A DNA stretch of 64,000 nt from UBA4416 sp044238845. Its GTDB lineage: Bacteria > Bacteroidota > Bacteroidia > B-17B0 > Aurantibacillaceae. Location of the stretch: positions 62,001 through 126,000 of the forward strand of contig JBIICN010000001.1 in the NCBI GenBank assembly GCA_044238845.1, in the 5' to 3' direction. Both the position numbers and the translations under genes were made by a program. How positions within the stretch are numbered: the first letter of the stretch is position 1; every line of letters starts with the position of its first letter. The notes below the pieces were generated by a model. That model ran no database searches. It saw only the letters and a program-made list of their open reading frames with translations, and was not told where the DNA came from. Positions 41,694 to 50,982 of the stretch are shown one piece after another.

Positions 41694-42578
41694 TTAAGCA
41701 TTAACTCCTTTTAAAACAGCAGCCATTGTTTTACCAATTGCCGCAGGACTATCTACCACATGAATACCACACTCACGCATAATTTCCATTTTAGCTTGAG
41801 CAGTATCATCATGTCCGCCAACAATAGCACCAGCATGACCCATTGTACGACCTTTTGGAGCTGTTTGTCCAGCAATAAAACCAACTACTGGTTTTTTGTT
41901 TCCATTAGCTTTAATCCAACGAGCAGCATCTGCTTCGTAGCTTCCACCAATTTCACCAATCATTACGATTGCGTCAGTTTCTGGATCATTCATTAATAAT
42001 TCAACTGCATCGCGAGTTGGTGTTCCAATAATTGGGTCTCCACCAATACCAATTGCTGTACTTACTCCTAAACCAGCTTTAGCCACTTGGTCAGCCGCTT
42101 CGTATGTTAAAGTACCTGATTTAGATACGATACCGATACGTCCTTTTTTGAATACAAATCCTGGCATAATACCAACTTTTGCTTCACCAGCTGTAATTAC
42201 ACCTGGACAGTTAGGGCCAATTAAACGTACATTTTTTCCTTTAATATATTCTTTAGTAGCAATCATATCTTTTACAGGAATTCCTTCTGTAATACAAATC
42301 ACTACTTTAATACCTGCGTCTGCAGCTTCCATAATAGCATCAGCAGCAAAAGCAGCTGGTACAAAAATAATAGAAACATCAGCCCCTGCTTTTTCAACAG
42401 CATCTTTTACTGTATTAAAAACTGGTCTGTCTAAGTGAGTTGTACCACCTTTACCTGGAGTTACACCGCCTACTACATTAGTTCCGTATTCAATCATTTG
42501 TGTAGCATGAAAAGTTCCCTCTCCACCTGTAAAACCTTGAACTATTACTTTTGAATTTTTTCCGACTAAAACGCCCAT
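41694..42578 (-). CDS. sucD: Succinate-CoA ligase subunit alpha
   Basis: A 294-residue alpha subunit of succinyl-CoA synthetase, TCA cycle. The CoA-binding Rossmann domain has VQGFTGGEGTFH and VGGVTPGKGG; the ligase domain has GPNCPGVI, IGIVSKSGTLTYE, GIGGDPIIGT and the active-site His loop TMGHAGAIVGG. Length is standard. The beta subunit sucC is not adjacent, so the two subunits are encoded apart. Divergent from mnmE across a 260-bp gap. Confidence 0.97.
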   Translation of the reverse strand: MGVLVGKNSKVIVQGFTGGEGTFHATQMIEYGTNVVGGVTPGKGGTTHLDRPVFNTVKDAVEKAGADVSIIFVPAAFAADAIMEAADAGIKVVICITEGIPVKDMIATKEYIKGKNVRLIGPNCPGVITAGEAKVGIMPGFVFKKGRIGIVSKSGTLTYEAADQVAKAGLGVSTAIGIGGDPIIGTPTRDAVELLMNDPETDAIVMIGEIGGSYEADAARWIKANGNKKPVVGFIAGQTAPKGRTMGHAGAIVGGHDDTAQAKMEIMRECGIHVVDSPAAIGKTMAAVLKGVNA

Positions 42579-42700
42579 ATTATTTTTATTTAGAGATTAT
42601 ATATTAGTTGTTTGTGTTTAAAATTGATGCGCTAATTTAAGCATAAATCTTTATTTTTTGCAAGTATTTCCACTTTTATTAGACTAATTACTGTTTTCTT

Positions 42701-42735
42701 TTGGATTTTGAAGTTTAATCGTTTAACTATTTGGG
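42701..42735. repeat. Heptad-periodic tract running into a long palindrome
   Basis: TTGGATT TTGAAGT then TTAATCG TTTAACT ATTTGGG: five 7-mers in the sucD-mnmE gap; the last one is the left edge of the 38-bp palindrome. Confidence 0.5.
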
Positions 42736-42766
42736 CACATCCGCCAGCTGGCGGATGTGCCCAAAT
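42729..42766. repeat. Perfect 38-bp palindrome with AGCT centre
   Basis: Left arm ATTTGGGCACATCCGCCAG is followed directly by its exact reverse complement. GC-rich core TCCGCCAGCTGGCGGA in an AT-rich spacer between the divergent sucD and mnmE genes. With no loop it would form a cruciform or a dyad binding site rather than a terminator. Confidence 0.85.
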
Positions 42767-42802
42767 CTTTATTCCCTAAATGACTAATGTTTTGAACAGG
42801 AA

Positions 42803-42833
42803 TTTGCAGAAGCCACAATTATTAATAAATTTG
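42803..42833 (+). promoter_or_regulatory. Promoter of mnmE (leaderless arrangement)
   Basis: TTTG (42803-42806), a 19-nt spacer and TAAATTTG (42826-42833): full match to both elements. The -7 element ends 5 nt before ATG 42839, so the transcript should have little or no leader. Confidence 0.75.
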
Positions 42834-42838
42834 TTAAT

Positions 42839-44239
42839 ATGGCAAACTATACTTTAAACAACGATACCATTGCTGCTTTAGCAACACCTCACGGACCAGG
42901 AGCTATTGCGGTTATTCGCTTAAGCGGACCAGAAGCTATTGCTATAGTTGAGAAAGTGTTTTATACTAAATCTTTAAAACGTAAATCACTAGCCAATAAA
43001 GCGAGTCATACTGCTCATTTTGGACTGATAGTAGAAAATGAAGTGATTATTGATGAAGTATTAGCAACTATTTTTAAAGCACCTAATACATACACTGGCG
43101 AAGAAATTGTTGAGGTATCTTGTCATGGTTCGCAATTTATACAACAGCAATTATTACAAGTGTTTTTTAAACATGGAGCTCGACCGGCACAAGCAGGTGA
43201 GTATACGTTGAGGGCATTTTTAAATGGGAAGTTAGATTTGAGTCAGGCTGAAGCTGTAGCTGATTTAATTGCTAGTAATTCGGCAACCTCGCATCAAGTA
43301 GCCATGCAGCATATGCGAGGTGGTTTTAGTAGTAAAATTGCGGTGTTGCGTGAAAACTTATTAAACTTTGCATCCTTGATTGAGTTGGAATTAGATTTTA
43401 GTGAAGAGGATGTTGAGTTTGCAGATAGAACCGATTTAAAAAAATTAATCAATACCATTTTAGGAATTATTGAAAAACTGATTTCGAGTTTTGAAGTAGG
43501 AAATGTCATTAAAAACGGAATTCCCGTAGCCATTGTTGGAAAACCAAACGCAGGCAAATCTACTTTACTAAATGTATTACTAGAAGACGATAGAGCCATT
43601 GTGAGCGAAATTGCAGGTACGACAAGAGATACCATTGAAGAAGAATTAATTATTGATGGTGTGTTGTTTAGATTTATTGATACAGCAGGTATTAGAACCA
43701 CAACAGATATTATAGAGCAGATTGGCGTAAATAAAGCATTTGAAGTCATTAAAAAATCTGCTATTATTATTTACTTGTTTGACACACATGAGTTAAGTAG
43801 AGGAGATTTGGAATTGGAAATGAATGTGGTAAAAGAACATATTGGTTCATCGCAATTATTAGTTGTTGGTAATAAAATTGATTTCGAAGATTTAGAAGAG
43901 CTTAAAAAAGAGTTTGCTGATGTGCCAAACATATTATTTATTTCTGCTAAAGAACATAGCAACATACAACAATTAAAAGAGACCTTAGTTGGTTTATTTG
44001 ATACACGTACCGTTAATACGACTGATACTATTGTTACTAATTCTCGACACGTGAGTTCATTGAATAATGCGCAAAGTGCTTTATTAAAAGTAAATGAAGG
44101 TTTAAGCACCAATATTCAAAGTGATTTTTTAGCACTAGATATACGTTATGCTTTAGAGGCCTTGGGCGAAATTACAGGCCAAGTGACCAATGATGACTTG
44201 CTTGGGAATATTTTCTCAAAGTTTTGTATCGGAAAGTAA
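42839..44239 (+). CDS. mnmE: tRNA uridine-5-carboxymethylaminomethyl modification GTPase
   Basis: A 466-residue GTPase which with MnmG modifies wobble uridine U34 of tRNAs using methylene-THF. N-terminal THF-binding domain (1-~120: DTIAALATPHGPGAIAVIRLSG), helical domain, and an inserted G domain with P-loop VGKPNAGKST, switch TTRDT, DTAGIR and NKID. The C-terminus ends FCIGK, the conserved catalytic Cys motif (FxxFCIGK). Complete and of normal length. Confidence 0.97.
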   Translation: MANYTLNNDTIAALATPHGPGAIAVIRLSGPEAIAIVEKVFYTKSLKRKSLANKASHTAHFGLIVENEVIIDEVLATIFKAPNTYTGEEIVEVSCHGSQFIQQQLLQVFFKHGARPAQAGEYTLRAFLNGKLDLSQAEAVADLIASNSATSHQVAMQHMRGGFSSKIAVLRENLLNFASLIELELDFSEEDVEFADRTDLKKLINTILGIIEKLISSFEVGNVIKNGIPVAIVGKPNAGKSTLLNVLLEDDRAIVSEIAGTTRDTIEEELIIDGVLFRFIDTAGIRTTTDIIEQIGVNKAFEVIKKSAIIIYLFDTHELSRGDLELEMNVVKEHIGSSQLLVVGNKIDFEDLEELKKEFADVPNILFISAKEHSNIQQLKETLVGLFDTRTVNTTDTIVTNSRHVSSLNNAQSALLKVNEGLSTNIQSDFLALDIRYALEALGEITGQVTNDDLLGNIFSKFCIGK

Positions 44240-44372
44240 CTATCTTATTTTACAAGCTACAGGTATTTTAGCCCAATACAAAAATATTGGAAACAAATCT
44301 AAAACATGACAGATTCCTGATTTATTAGGTGTTTTTTATTGTAAAAACATAGAAAAACAATATATCTTTTGT

Positions 44373-44406
44373 GGCTTTTAACGATATCTGCATTATATCA
44401 AAAGCC
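44373..44406 (+). other. Stem-loop in the putative 5' UTR of the S41 peptidase gene
   Basis: GGCTTTT / AAAAGCC outer stem with an inner GATAT / ATATC stem, loop CTGCATT and a small AAC bulge; it ends 19 nt before ATG 44426. A TATCTTTTG (44363-44371), one extra T from the -7 consensus, lies just before it, so the hairpin could form the very 5' end of the mRNA. Confidence 0.5.
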
Positions 44407-44425
44407 AATAAACTAAATTACTTGT

Positions 44426-46648
44426 ATGAAAAAAATAACTTCTACTATTTTAAGTCTGTTCATTTCCATAACAACCTTCTGTCAAAACAAAGCAACCGTT
44501 TCAATTTTAAATTACGATTTCGAATATATTGAAAAGGGTATCCCTAAAGGATGGAGCAATTTTGGAAGCTCCAACTATAACCTTTCAATAGATTCAACTC
44601 ATGTAAAACACGGAAAATATTCAGCTTCCATTGAATTTAACCAATCTGGTACAACCGATTTTAAAGCTTGGGCCTATACTATTCCAAACAATTACACTGG
44701 AAAAAAAATTACACTGTCGGGATATATTAAAACCGAAAATGTAAGCGACGGTTATGCAGGTTTATGGATGAGAATTGATCCTTCCATTGCATTTGATAAC
44801 ATGAATAAAAATGGGGTAAAAGGCACAAGTGATTGGACAAAATATGAAATAACCCTTGAGATGAATCCCGAAAAAACAAAACAAATTGTAATTGGTGGTT
44901 TATTGGTAGGAAAAGGTAAAATGTACCTCGATGATTTTAAAGTTACTATTGACGGCAAAGATATAACTGACCTAAAACCATTTGAACGAAAAACAACTCT
45001 TGCCGAAAAAGATCAAGAATTTGACAAGGGATCGAACATAACAAGCATCGCGATTAACAAAAACCAAACAGACAATTTAAAATGTCTAGGCTTAATTTGG
45101 GGTTTTGTTAAATACTATCATCCTAATGTTGCCAAAGGGAATTACAATATGGATTACGAGCTATTCAGAATTTTACCAAAAGTATTAAGTTCTGACAGCA
45201 AAAAAACAAGAGATGAGCATTTAGTAGCATGGATTAAAGGCTTGGATATATTTACAGAAGGGAAAAAGCCAGAACTGGATCCAAAAGACATTAAATTAAT
45301 GCCTGATGTAGATTGGATAACAAATTCAGATTTTTCAAATGAACTCAGTACTATACTTTTAAAAATAAAAACGGCAAAAAAACCGAAAGAACATTATTAC
45401 ATTGATTTTTATCCTGGTGTTGGTAATCCAGAATTTAAAAACGAAAACTCTTATTCATCAATGAAATATCCAGATGCTGGATTTAGATTATTGGCAGTTT
45501 ATAGATATTGGAACATGATACAATATTATTTTCCTTACAAAAATTTGATTGAAGAAAATTGGAAAAATGTATTAGAAGAATTTATACCTAAGTTCATAAA
45601 TGCAACCAACGAAACCGAATATACATTAGCTGCTTTAGAAATTATTGGAAGAATTCATGATACTCATGCCAATATTTGGGGAAATAATGAAATTTTAAAT
45701 AATTATTTAGGACAAAAATATGCGGCATTAGACCTTACATTTATTGAAGACAAAGCCGTGGTTACAGGATATTATAATGACGTATTTGGAAAAGCAACTG
45801 GTTTAGAAATAGGTGATGTTATTACAAGTATTAATAACAAAGCAATAGATGACATAATAAAAGAAAAATTAAAATATACTCCAGCTTCCAATTACCCAAC
45901 ACAGTTAAGAGATATTGCTAGAAATTTATTAAGAACGAATGATTCAATCATACGTATTGAATACATTCGAAATGAGAAAAAAGAAAATCAAATAATAAAA
46001 ACATTTTCAAAAAATGAAATCAACCTATTTTCCAAATATCAAAGCACTGATACTTGTTTCAAACTCATAAATAAGGACATTGCATATATTAACAATGGCT
46101 CCCTTAAAACAAAATACCTTTCAAAAATTAGCAAAGAAATGAAAAATACTAAAGGATTAATTATCGATGATAGAAATTACCCTTCCGATTTTCCTATTTA
46201 CGAATTAAGTAATTATTTAATGCCTGAAATAACACCCTTTGTAAAATTCACAAGTGGTAGTTTAGAGTCTCCTGGTCTTTTTACCTATGGTAAATCAATT
46301 AGTGTTGGGAAGAAAAACAAAAACTATTATAAAGGCAAAGTGATTATTTTAGTAAATGAAATTTCGCAAAGCTCTGCAGAGTTCCACTCCATGGCATACA
46401 AAACAAATCCTAATGCCACAGTAATTGGGTCAACAACAGCAGGCGCTGATGGTAATGTATCAAAATTAACTTTGCCAGGAGGAATTACTTCAATGATTAG
46501 TGGCATTGGTGTTTATTATCCAGATGGACAAGAAACTCAAAGAATAGGTATTGTACCAAACATTGAAATGAAGCCAACAATTAAAGGGATAAAAAAAGGT
46601 AGGGATGAATTGATGGAAAAAGCAATAGAGCAAATTAATAAACCATAA
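44426..46648 (+). CDS. Secreted S41-family peptidase
   Basis: A 740-residue exported protease. Signal peptide (…ITTFCQ), an N-terminal carbohydrate-binding-like beta-sandwich (~25-175: DFEYIEKGIPKGW … GYIKTENVSDGYAGLWMRID … LDDFKVTIDG), a helical segment, then a PDZ-like region (GLEIGDVITSINNKAIDDII) and the S41/tail-specific protease core. The core has the catalytic Ser in ISQSSAEFHSM and GSTTAGADGN, with the C-terminal GIGVYYPDGQETQRIGIVPNIE. It would cleave unfolded or specific substrates in the periplasm or outside. Confidence 0.88.
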   Translation: MKKITSTILSLFISITTFCQNKATVSILNYDFEYIEKGIPKGWSNFGSSNYNLSIDSTHVKHGKYSASIEFNQSGTTDFKAWAYTIPNNYTGKKITLSGYIKTENVSDGYAGLWMRIDPSIAFDNMNKNGVKGTSDWTKYEITLEMNPEKTKQIVIGGLLVGKGKMYLDDFKVTIDGKDITDLKPFERKTTLAEKDQEFDKGSNITSIAINKNQTDNLKCLGLIWGFVKYYHPNVAKGNYNMDYELFRILPKVLSSDSKKTRDEHLVAWIKGLDIFTEGKKPELDPKDIKLMPDVDWITNSDFSNELSTILLKIKTAKKPKEHYYIDFYPGVGNPEFKNENSYSSMKYPDAGFRLLAVYRYWNMIQYYFPYKNLIEENWKNVLEEFIPKFINATNETEYTLAALEIIGRIHDTHANIWGNNEILNNYLGQKYAALDLTFIEDKAVVTGYYNDVFGKATGLEIGDVITSINNKAIDDIIKEKLKYTPASNYPTQLRDIARNLLRTNDSIIRIEYIRNEKKENQIIKTFSKNEINLFSKYQSTDTCFKLINKDIAYINNGSLKTKYLSKISKEMKNTKGLIIDDRNYPSDFPIYELSNYLMPEITPFVKFTSGSLESPGLFTYGKSISVGKKNKNYYKGKVIILVNEISQSSAEFHSMAYKTNPNATVIGSTTAGADGNVSKLTLPGGITSMISGIGVYYPDGQETQRIGIVPNIEMKPTIKGIKKGRDELMEKAIEQINKP

Positions 46649-46699
46649 TTTACAAAAGTAATAGTGACATTTATCAAAAATAAAATTCCGCAAATCATA

Positions 46700-46707
46700 T
46701 ATCTTTG
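46700..46707 (+). promoter_or_regulatory. -7 promoter element of the 126-residue membrane protein gene
   Basis: TATCTTTG, full TAnnTTTG match, 19 nt before ATG 46727. No clear -33 element. Confidence 0.55.
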
Positions 46708-46726
46708 ATATCAAAATCAATGATAC

Positions 46727-47107
46727 ATGAAAACAAAAGTTTTAAATGGTCTATTAATTTTAACATCACTGCTTGGATATTTAGAGTGGGCAGGCAACAA
46801 TCATCTCTTCTTATTTCAGGCAGAGGCAGATATACTTACAAAATCAATCACTGATCCAAAATCAGTTTTGCATCCTTTTGTATTACTCCCAATTATTGGG
46901 CAAATATTATTATTGATTAGCCTTTTTCAAAAAACACCTCATAAAGCATTAACGTTTATTGGTATTGGAACACTAGGAATTTTATTAGCCTTTATGTTCT
47001 TTATAGGAGTCATTAGTTTAAACTTTAAGATCTTCTTTTCAACCATTCCGTTTTTGGCAATGGCTATTTACAGTATAATATATCATAAAAAAACAAAGCC
47101 TGTATAA
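46727..47107 (+). CDS. Small integral membrane protein of unknown function
   Basis: A 126-residue protein with four predicted membrane segments (~5-22, 48-66, 76-94, 100-118) and little else. The periplasmic loop between the first two segments contains EWAGNNHLFLFQAEADI, a pattern seen in unnamed Bacteroidota membrane proteins. I cannot assign a function. It has its own -7 element. Confidence 0.65.
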   Translation: MKTKVLNGLLILTSLLGYLEWAGNNHLFLFQAEADILTKSITDPKSVLHPFVLLPIIGQILLLISLFQKTPHKALTFIGIGTLGILLAFMFFIGVISLNFKIFFSTIPFLAMAIYSIIYHKKTKPV

Positions 47108-47110
47108 TAA

Positions 47111-47141
47111 TTTGCATAATTGCCTTTAGCCGTTATCTTTG
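47111..47141 (+). promoter_or_regulatory. Promoter of the 190-residue membrane protein gene
   Basis: TTTG (47111-47114), 19-nt spacer, TATCTTTG (47134-47141): full consensus at both boxes. ATG 47178 follows after 36 nt. Confidence 0.8.
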
Positions 47142-47177
47142 TTAAAACACACCTTCATCTAAAAAAGAGATTTAACA

Positions 47178-47750
47178 ATGAAAACAGAAAAGACTTTTAT
47201 CATTTTATTTTTAATCGGGCTTGTAACTATGATTTTTGATATTCCAGGTCATGTTATATTATTAATTATATCATCTGCACTCATTTCCATATTATATTTC
47301 CCGACTGCCTTTTATTTTTATGCTGACAAAACTTTAAAAAATCAAAATATTGCTTTGTCAATTGTTGGTGGAATGATATTAGCTATGGCACCAATAGGCT
47401 GTTTATTTAAATTATTGCATTGGCCAGGAGCTCAGGTGCAACTGCTAGGAGCAATAGTGTTAAGCGCCATATTATTAGCTATTACATACATTTTAAGTAA
47501 AAAAAGTAAGGATGAATTAAAAACCTATTACCAAAGTTACATCATCCGAATTATTTTTTGGTTAGTATTAAGCTTACTATTGTATACAGTTCCAAAAAAT
47601 ACTATTATTAAAATTCAACATCATAATGATCCTGAACTTGCAAGATTAAAAATTCAAGCCTTTGAAAATCCAGATAATCTTGAATATGACAATGCCTTAC
47701 AAAATCATTACCGTCAGCGAGATTCGCTTTATATGATTGAGAATCCATAG
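47178..47750 (+). CDS. Membrane protein with GldL-like FKLLHWPGA motif
   Basis: A 190-residue protein with five or so membrane segments in the first 140 residues and a polar C-terminal tail (HHNDPELARLKIQAFENPDN). The segment GCLFKLLHWPGAQVQLLG matches the FKxxHWPGA motif of GldL and of many small Bacteroidota membrane proteins. GldL is the motor-ring subunit of T9SS/gliding, but this protein lacks the long GldL cytoplasmic domain and no gldKMN genes are nearby, so it is only motif-related. Confidence 0.65.
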   Translation: MKTEKTFIILFLIGLVTMIFDIPGHVILLIISSALISILYFPTAFYFYADKTLKNQNIALSIVGGMILAMAPIGCLFKLLHWPGAQVQLLGAIVLSAILLAITYILSKKSKDELKTYYQSYIIRIIFWLVLSLLLYTVPKNTIIKIQHHNDPELARLKIQAFENPDNLEYDNALQNHYRQRDSLYMIENP

Positions 47751-47763
47751 AATATACATCAAA

Positions 47764-48297
47764 TTGAAAAAATCCTCCATAGCTTCATCTGATATTTTAA
47801 TTGCCAATGAGCAATTATACATGCTATGTGGATTGGAAATGACAGATTTAAAAGTTGAAGATGAAAGTACTGAATACGGAGCTTGCAGATTTAAATTGAA
47901 TGGGATTTCAATAATATACAGAGCAGCAAAAATAACACCTACAAAGGTTGGTCAGTTTGTTACTATTTGGAAGAGAAACGAACAAGGAATCACTGAGCCA
48001 TTTCATTCTGCGGATGATATGGATGCAGTAATCATAAGTGTTAGAAATGGTGAAAATTTTGGTCAATTTATTTTCCCTAAAACGGTCTTAGTTGAAAAAG
48101 GCATTATCTCAACAAATAACAAAGAAGGTAAACGCGGCATAAGAGTATATGCACCTTGGGATAAAGCAATCAATAAACAAGCTATTGAAACTCAAAGCTG
48201 GCAAACTAATTATTTCATAGCAATACATAACAATCAATTGAGTGATTTTGATTTAGTGAAAACGTTAATTTTTAATTCCAAAAAACAAAGCAAATAA
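47764..48297 (+). CDS. MepB family protein
   Basis: A 177-residue cytosolic protein of the MepB family (named from the S. aureus mepRAB operon; function unknown). The core EYGACRFKLNGISIIYRAAKITPTKVGQFVTIW, FGQFIFPKTVLVEKGI and GKRGIRVYAPWD is characteristic. The frame is open up to TTG 47737 inside the preceding gene, but TTG 47764 (MKKSSIAS) lies just past that gene's stop and gives the usual N-terminus; no ATG is available. Probably co-transcribed with the membrane-protein gene upstream. Confidence 0.8.
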   Translation: MKKSSIASSDILIANEQLYMLCGLEMTDLKVEDESTEYGACRFKLNGISIIYRAAKITPTKVGQFVTIWKRNEQGITEPFHSADDMDAVIISVRNGENFGQFIFPKTVLVEKGIISTNNKEGKRGIRVYAPWDKAINKQAIETQSWQTNYFIAIHNNQLSDFDLVKTLIFNSKKQSK

Positions 48298-48462
48298 TTT
48301 CATAAACAGTAAAACTTGCAATATTTTTCTTCTAAAGCATAAAAGGAATTCATCTCTAAAGCGGTATTTTTATCTATAATAAATGATTTTTATCAGCTTC
48401 ATATATGACATTGGCTTTTCAAACAAAATAGTTTCATAGTAAATTAGTACATAATATCGTTT

Positions 48463-49218
48463 ATGATAAAAAACATCTTAATTGAAATAGGACTAATTGC
48501 TCGTTTTACTGGACGTTTTTTCATTGAAGTATTTAAACCACGCTTTGAGTTTAATGAGTTTTTACGCCAGTGTTTTTACATTGGCAATAAATCGTTGCCC
48601 CTTGTTGCTATTACTGCCTTTATTATGGGCTTAGTTATTACTATGCAGTCACGCCCTACCCTAGTTGAATTTGGTGCGCAAGCCTGGTTACCAAAAATGA
48701 TTTCGGTTTCCTTAGTGCGCGAAATTGCACCCGTCATTACTGCCTTAATTTGTGCTGGTAAAATTGGTTCGGGAATTGGTGCCGAATTAGGCTCCATGAA
48801 AGTGACCGAACAAATTGATGCCATGGATGTATCTGGCACAAACCCTTATAAGTTTTTAGTGGTAACACGCGTGATGGCAACAACATTAATGATTCCAATT
48901 TTAGCAATACTAGCGGATGCCATTTCTTTATATGGAGGTTACTTAGGCTGCAATATACATGGCGTAGTGAGTTGGGATTTATTTTGGAACCAAGTTTTTG
49001 ATACTTTAGTGTATGCAGATATTATTCCTTCTATTTTAAAAACATTTTTCTTTGGTTTTATTATTGGCATCATTGGATGCTATCAAGGATTTAACTCCAG
49101 CAAAGGCACTGAAGGGGTTGGTCAGTCGGCTAACTCAGCAGTGGTTATATCATCTTTATTAGTTTTTATTATTGATTTATTGGCCGTTCAAATTACAGAT
49201 GCTTTAAACTTAAATTAA
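48463..49218 (+). CDS. mlaE: MlaE-family ABC transporter permease
   Basis: A 251-residue inner-membrane permease of the phospholipid/sterol MCE transport system. The family signature is clear: AFIMGLVITMQSRPTLVEFGAQAW, SVSLVREIAPVITALICAGKIGSGIGAELGSMKVTEQIDAM, then GVGQSANSAVV. Five membrane segments are visible. With the ATPase (3 bp downstream) and the MCE protein it forms an MlaFED-like complex moving lipids between inner and outer membrane. Confidence 0.93.
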   Translation: MIKNILIEIGLIARFTGRFFIEVFKPRFEFNEFLRQCFYIGNKSLPLVAITAFIMGLVITMQSRPTLVEFGAQAWLPKMISVSLVREIAPVITALICAGKIGSGIGAELGSMKVTEQIDAMDVSGTNPYKFLVVTRVMATTLMIPILAILADAISLYGGYLGCNIHGVVSWDLFWNQVFDTLVYADIIPSILKTFFFGFIIGIIGCYQGFNSSKGTEGVGQSANSAVVISSLLVFIIDLLAVQITDALNLN

Positions 49219-49221
49219 GAA

Positions 49222-49995
49222 ATGGCAAACGTTAACGAACATACTTCAAATAGTGATACATCTGAAAATGTCATTACAATTACCAATTTACATAAAGCTT
49301 TTGGCGACAACAAAGTGATTAATGGATTTAACTTTAATTTAAAACGTGGTGAAAATGCTGTGGTACTTGGAAAATCTGGTTCTGGAAAATCAGTTTTAAT
49401 AAAGTTAATCATCGGCTTAATGAAACCTGATCAAGGAAGCATTGAAGTATTAGGTGACAAAGTTGAAAAACTAAGCACGTCGGAGTTAGATAAAATGAGA
49501 GTAAAGGTTGGTTTCTTATTTCAAAGCAATGCCTTATATGATTCGATGACCGTTCGCGAAAATTTAGAATTTCCACTACGCAGACATTGGATAAAAAAAA
49601 GTAGCAATAAAGATGAAGTCAATAATTTAGTAATGGAAGCATTAACTAATGTAGGTTTACCGCATACCATTGATATGATGCCTTCCGAATTATCTGGTGG
49701 TATGCGTAAACGTATTGCTTTAGCAAGAACGTTAATTTTAAAACCAGAAATTATTTTATATGATGAACCTACAACTGGCCTCGACCCTATTACTGGAAAA
49801 GAAATAAGTCATTTAATGCTTGATCTCCAAAAAAAATACAATACCTCTTCTATTATTATTTCGCATGATATAAATTGTGTGGAAATTGTGGCTAATCGTA
49901 TTATCATGTTGATTGATGGAATATGTTATGCCACTGGAACGTATAACGAATTAGAAAACTCAACCGACCCAAGGGTAAAACAATTTTTTGAATAA
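49222..49995 (+). CDS. mlaF: MlaF-family ABC transporter ATP-binding protein
   Basis: A 257-residue ATPase: Walker A GKSGSGKS, Q-loop LFQSN, signature LSGGMRKRIALART, Walker B IILYDEPTTGLDP and the switch His in ISHDIN. The N-terminal extension of ~20 residues (NEHTSNSDTSENV) is polar and variable. It powers the MlaE permease; start is 3 nt after the mlaE stop, and mlaD follows after 6 nt. Confidence 0.95.
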   Translation: MANVNEHTSNSDTSENVITITNLHKAFGDNKVINGFNFNLKRGENAVVLGKSGSGKSVLIKLIIGLMKPDQGSIEVLGDKVEKLSTSELDKMRVKVGFLFQSNALYDSMTVRENLEFPLRRHWIKKSSNKDEVNNLVMEALTNVGLPHTIDMMPSELSGGMRKRIALARTLILKPEIILYDEPTTGLDPITGKEISHLMLDLQKKYNTSSIIISHDINCVEIVANRIIMLIDGICYATGTYNELENSTDPRVKQFFE

Positions 49996-50001
49996 AAAAC
50001 T

Positions 50002-50970
50002 ATGTCACAAGAAACATCTAAAAATATACGAGTAGGAGCATTTGTTCTAATAGGAACTGTGTTACTAATTTTTACGCTTTACTTAATTGGCGCCAAACAA
50101 AATTTATTTGGTTCTACCTTCGAACTCAAATCACAATTTAAAAATGTGAATGGTTTAATGCCTGGTAATAATGTACGTTTTACTGGTATTGATGTAGGCA
50201 CTGTTAAAACCGTTGAAATCATCAACGACTCTACCGTTGATGTGACGATGGTAATTGAAGATAAGGTACAAGCCTTTATTAAAAAAAATGCCACGGCAAT
50301 GGTTGGTACAGATGGTTTAATGGGCAACAAATTAATAAACATCAGTTCTTCCAACGAAGCAGCCGAAAGTGTTGTAGATGGTGATTTTTTAGTATCTAAA
50401 AGCCCTTTGGGAACTGATGATATGATAAGGACTTTAAACATTACCAACGAAAATGTAAAAGACATTACCATTGATTTAAAAAACATTGTTCATCGTTTAA
50501 ACAGTCCCAATACTTTATGGAGTATTTTAATGGATACGATTGTGGCAGATAATGTAAAACAAGCGATTGTGAATATTAAAGTAACTGGCGAGCGCACCGC
50601 TATTATTACGGGCGATTTAAGCAGAATTGTAAAACATATTAAAGATGGTAAAGGAACGATAGGTGCTTTAATTGCAGACACATCATTTGCAGTAAAACTA
50701 AATCAAAGCATCGTTAATATTAAACTCATTACCGATTCGTTAGCCTTAGTAACTGGCGATATGCATTATATTACCTCAAAAGTTAAAAAAGGTGAAGGAG
50801 GAATTGGAACCGTTTTAATGGATACAACGTTTGTCAACAATTTAAATGAAAGTATGAAAAACATTAAAAGCGGCACTAAAAATTTTGACGAAGATATGGA
50901 AGCTTTAAAACATAATATCTTGTTAAGAAATTATTTCAAGAAAAAAGAAAAAGCTACAAAAAAGAAATAA
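50002..50970 (+). CDS. MlaD/MCE family lipid-binding protein
   Basis: A 322-residue membrane-anchored periplasmic protein: one N-terminal transmembrane helix (~12-30), then a single MCE domain (~38-115: LKSQFKNVNGLMPGNNVRFTGIDVGTVKTVEI) forming the hexameric lipid ring, then a long helical and repetitive tail to ~300 with GKGTIGALI and GEGGIGTVLMDTTF repeats typical of Bacteroidota MCE proteins, and a Lys-rich end. It delivers or receives lipids for MlaEF. Confidence 0.92.
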   Translation: MSQETSKNIRVGAFVLIGTVLLIFTLYLIGAKQNLFGSTFELKSQFKNVNGLMPGNNVRFTGIDVGTVKTVEIINDSTVDVTMVIEDKVQAFIKKNATAMVGTDGLMGNKLINISSSNEAAESVVDGDFLVSKSPLGTDDMIRTLNITNENVKDITIDLKNIVHRLNSPNTLWSILMDTIVADNVKQAIVNIKVTGERTAIITGDLSRIVKHIKDGKGTIGALIADTSFAVKLNQSIVNIKLITDSLALVTGDMHYITSKVKKGEGGIGTVLMDTTFVNNLNESMKNIKSGTKNFDEDMEALKHNILLRNYFKKKEKATKKK

Positions 50971-50982
50971 TTAAAACTAAAG

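Noticed and set aside
43294..44112. Open frames of 151 and 113 codons antisense to mnmE
   Set aside because: Composition follows the complementary strand of mnmE and no start region, motif or promoter supports them.
44273..44290. Hairpin CCAATA-CAAAAA-TATTGG after mnmE, considered as a terminator
   Set aside because: Only a 6-bp stem and followed by AAACAAA rather than a T-run.
47178..47750. GldL of the type IX secretion motor
   Set aside because: Only the FKxxHWPGA motif matches; the cytoplasmic GldL domain and the neighbouring gldK/M/N genes are missing.
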